A stretch of DNA of 6,770 nucleotides from an uncultured Alphaproteobacteria bacterium. GTDB taxonomy: Bacteria; Pseudomonadota; Alphaproteobacteria; Puniceispirillales; Puniceispirillaceae. The position numbers and the translations under genes are program-made. The stretch spans positions 1 to 6,770 of the forward strand of contig CAJYBL010000079.1 in the NCBI GenBank assembly GCA_913064995.1, given 5' to 3'. Within the stretch, counting starts at the first letter, position 1. The number at the start of each line of letters is the position of its first letter. Under the pieces are notes generated by a model. The model had not been told where the DNA came from, did not search any database, and was given only the letters and a program-made list of their open reading frames with translations. Positions 5,556 through 6,770 of this stretch are shown here, piece after piece.

Positions 5556-6074
5556 ATGTCGCCCAAAGATCAAAGCTCGTTTACCTATGATGAATTAATC
5601 AGCTGCGCCAAAGGCCAGATGTTCGGGCCAGGTAACCCGCAATTGCCATTGCCGCCAATGCTAATGTGTGACCGTATTACCCGCATTGATGAAAATGGTG
5701 GTGAATTTGGTAAAGGCCAGATTGATGCTGAATTTGATTTGAACCCCGATCTTTGGTTCTTTCCTTGCCATTTTGAAGGCGATCCGGTTATGCCGGGCTG
5801 TCTTGGCATGGATGCGCTATGGCAGCTTGTTGGCTTTTTTCTGGGCTGGTCAGGCGGGCTTGGACGGGGGCGCGCCCTGTCGGTTGGTGAGGTGAAATTC
5901 ACCGGTCAGATTCTGCCAAGCAACAAGCTTGTGACGTTTCGTCTTGATATGAAGCGGGTCATCATGCGCCGCCTTGTGATGGGCATTGCTGATGGCAAAG
6001 TGCTTTGCGATGGCGAAGTTGTTTTTGAAGCCAATGATATCCGCGTTGGCCTGTTTACCCCTGAAGGAGCTTAA
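5556..6074 (+). CDS. fabA: 3-hydroxyacyl-[ACP] dehydratase/isomerase FabA
   Basis: A 172-residue cytoplasmic enzyme of type II fatty acid synthesis. It dehydrates 3-hydroxydecanoyl-ACP to trans-2-decenoyl-ACP and isomerises this to cis-3-decenoyl-ACP, the branch point for unsaturated fatty acids. The hot-dog fold core is clear. The catalytic His72 lies in FFPCHFEGDPVMPGCLG, and Asp86 in GMDALWQLVGFFLGW, 14 residues on as in E. coli FabA (His70/Asp84). An aspartate here, together with the 172-residue length and the GRGRALSVGEVKFTGQI segment, separates FabA from FabZ, which is shorter and uses glutamate. The start at 5556 gives the usual length and has AAGGA 7 nt upstream. The stop is 5 nt before fabB, whose ribosome-binding site lies inside the fabA 3' end, so the two are co-transcribed. 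It is divergent from irr. Confidence 0.97.
   Translation: MSPKDQSSFTYDELISCAKGQMFGPGNPQLPLPPMLMCDRITRIDENGGEFGKGQIDAEFDLNPDLWFFPCHFEGDPVMPGCLGMDALWQLVGFFLGWSGGLGRGRALSVGEVKFTGQILPSNKLVTFRLDMKRVIMRRLVMGIADGKVLCDGEVVFEANDIRVGLFTPEGA
6064..6069 (+). promoter_or_regulatory. fabB ribosome-binding site inside fabA
   Basis: AAGGAG lies within the last codons of fabA, 10 nt before the fabB ATG at 6080. This arrangement favours translational coupling of the two genes. Confidence 0.7.
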
Positions 6075-6079
6075 AGATC

Positions 6080-6770
6080 ATGCGCCGTGTTGCCATTACC
6101 GGAATCGGAATCGTTTCCTCGATTGGAAATAATGTCAGCGAAGTTACCAATTCGTTGCGTAACGGAACCTCGGGCATTGTTGCCGCACCGGAATATACCG
6201 AACTTGGATTCCGCAGTCAGGTGCATGGTACCGTCAAGCTTGATGTTGCCGATCATGTTGATCGCAAACAGCTTCGCTTTATGGGTGAAGGGGCTGCCTA
6301 TGCGGTTCTGGCTATGGAACAGGCCATTGCTGATGCTGGGCTTGAAGATCATCAAGTGTCAAATGAACGAAGCGGTCTTGTCGCCGGTTCGGGTGGCCCA
6401 TCAACGGCTAACCTTCTTGCCGCCTTTGATATCACCCGCGAAAAAGGCCCAAAACGGATTGGGCCTTACATGGTGCCACGTTGCATGTCTTCGACCGTTT
6501 CGGCTTGTATCGCCACTTTTTTCAAAATTCGCGGCATCAATTATTCGATTTCCTCGGCTTGTTCAACCTCGGCACATTGCATTACCGCTGGTGCTGATGC
6601 CATTCGCAGCGGCAGCCAAGATATTGTCTTTGCCGGTGGCGGGGAAGAACTGCATTGGACCTTGTCCGTTCTGTTTGACGCGATGGGAGCAATGTCTTCG
6701 AAATATAACGACACGCCAGAACTAGCCTCACGCCCCTATGATACCGACCGCGCTGGATTTGTGCTTGCTG
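6080..6770 (+). CDS. fabB: 3-oxoacyl-[ACP] synthase I FabB, 3' partial
   Basis: The first 230 residues of a ketoacyl-ACP synthase I, open to the right edge without a stop; full members have about 405 residues. The enzyme condenses malonyl-ACP with acyl-ACP and, as FabB, elongates the cis-3-decenoyl-ACP made by FabA. It begins MRRVAITGIGIVSSIGNN, the standard start of the condensing-enzyme fold. It contains RFMGEGAAYAVLAMEQAI (66-83), GSGGPSTAN (103-111), and PYMVPRCMSSTVSACIATFFKIRG (129-152). The active-site nucleophile is Cys161 in SISSACSTSAHCI. GGGEELHWTLSVLFDAMGAMS (187-206) and SRPYDTDRAGFV (218-229) follow. The two catalytic histidines of the C-terminal half lie beyond the window. FabB is preferred over FabF because of the GSGGPS and GGGEE segments and the fabA partner. 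It is in an operon with fabA, 5 nt apart. Confidence 0.96.
   Translation, partial: MRRVAITGIGIVSSIGNNVSEVTNSLRNGTSGIVAAPEYTELGFRSQVHGTVKLDVADHVDRKQLRFMGEGAAYAVLAMEQAIADAGLEDHQVSNERSGLVAGSGGPSTANLLAAFDITREKGPKRIGPYMVPRCMSSTVSACIATFFKIRGINYSISSACSTSAHCITAGADAIRSGSQDIVFAGGGEELHWTLSVLFDAMGAMSSKYNDTPELASRPYDTDRAGFVLA

Noticed and set aside
6087..6725. A 212-residue plus-strand frame over the start of fabB
   Set aside because: The fabB frame from 6080 carries the condensing-enzyme motifs and runs open to the window edge; the other frame is its shadow.

Overview
The window reads as a stretch of ordinary chromosome from an alphaproteobacterium with roughly balanced base composition (near 50% GC by eye). 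The main pointers are an Irr-type Fur-family regulator placed head to head with fabA-fabB, a linkage known from rhizobia and relatives, and a divergent 2-hydroxyacid dehydrogenase / periplasmic SH3 protein pair. Modest GC and compact spacing would suit a marine lineage such as SAR116, but that placement is a guess. No tRNA, rRNA, CRISPR array, insertion sequence or phage gene was seen.

Layout, left to right. Positions 2-652 (+) hold the 3' part of a MoeB/ThiF/HesA-type E1-like adenylyltransferase whose start lies outside the window. Positions 721-1707 (-) encode a complete D-isomer-specific 2-hydroxyacid dehydrogenase. A divergent gene at 1872-2441 (+) encodes an exported protein with two bacterial SH3-like units. 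A clear rho-independent terminator at 2458-2488 serves katG, which is transcribed leftward (2521-4659, -) and encodes a full catalase-peroxidase. Upstream of katG lie a good sigma-70 type promoter and, just before its -35 box, a 17-bp imperfect palindrome resembling the Irr-binding iron control element (ICE box). Next is irr (4838-5251, -), also leftward. A 304-bp divergent region at 5252-5555 then leads into fabA (5556-6074, +) and fabB (6080 to the window end, +), which is cut off at the right edge.

How the genes may work together: fabA and fabB are an operon for anaerobic-type unsaturated fatty acid synthesis. FabA makes and isomerises the 10-carbon enoyl-ACP, and FabB elongates the cis-3-decenoyl product. 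Irr in alphaproteobacteria senses iron status through haem and is destabilised under oxidative conditions in some species. KatG is a haem enzyme that removes peroxide. With an ICE-like site at the katG promoter, the irr-katG part looks like a local circuit linking haem/iron supply to peroxide defence.

The most interesting unexplained signals are non-coding: the ICE-like box at katG; a perfect 20-bp palindrome overlapping the best -10 candidate of fabA; and a GGTCA-N3-TGACC palindrome that is perfect before fabA and nearly repeated over the predicted irr -10. No wholly new system is evident; the coding content is recognisable throughout.
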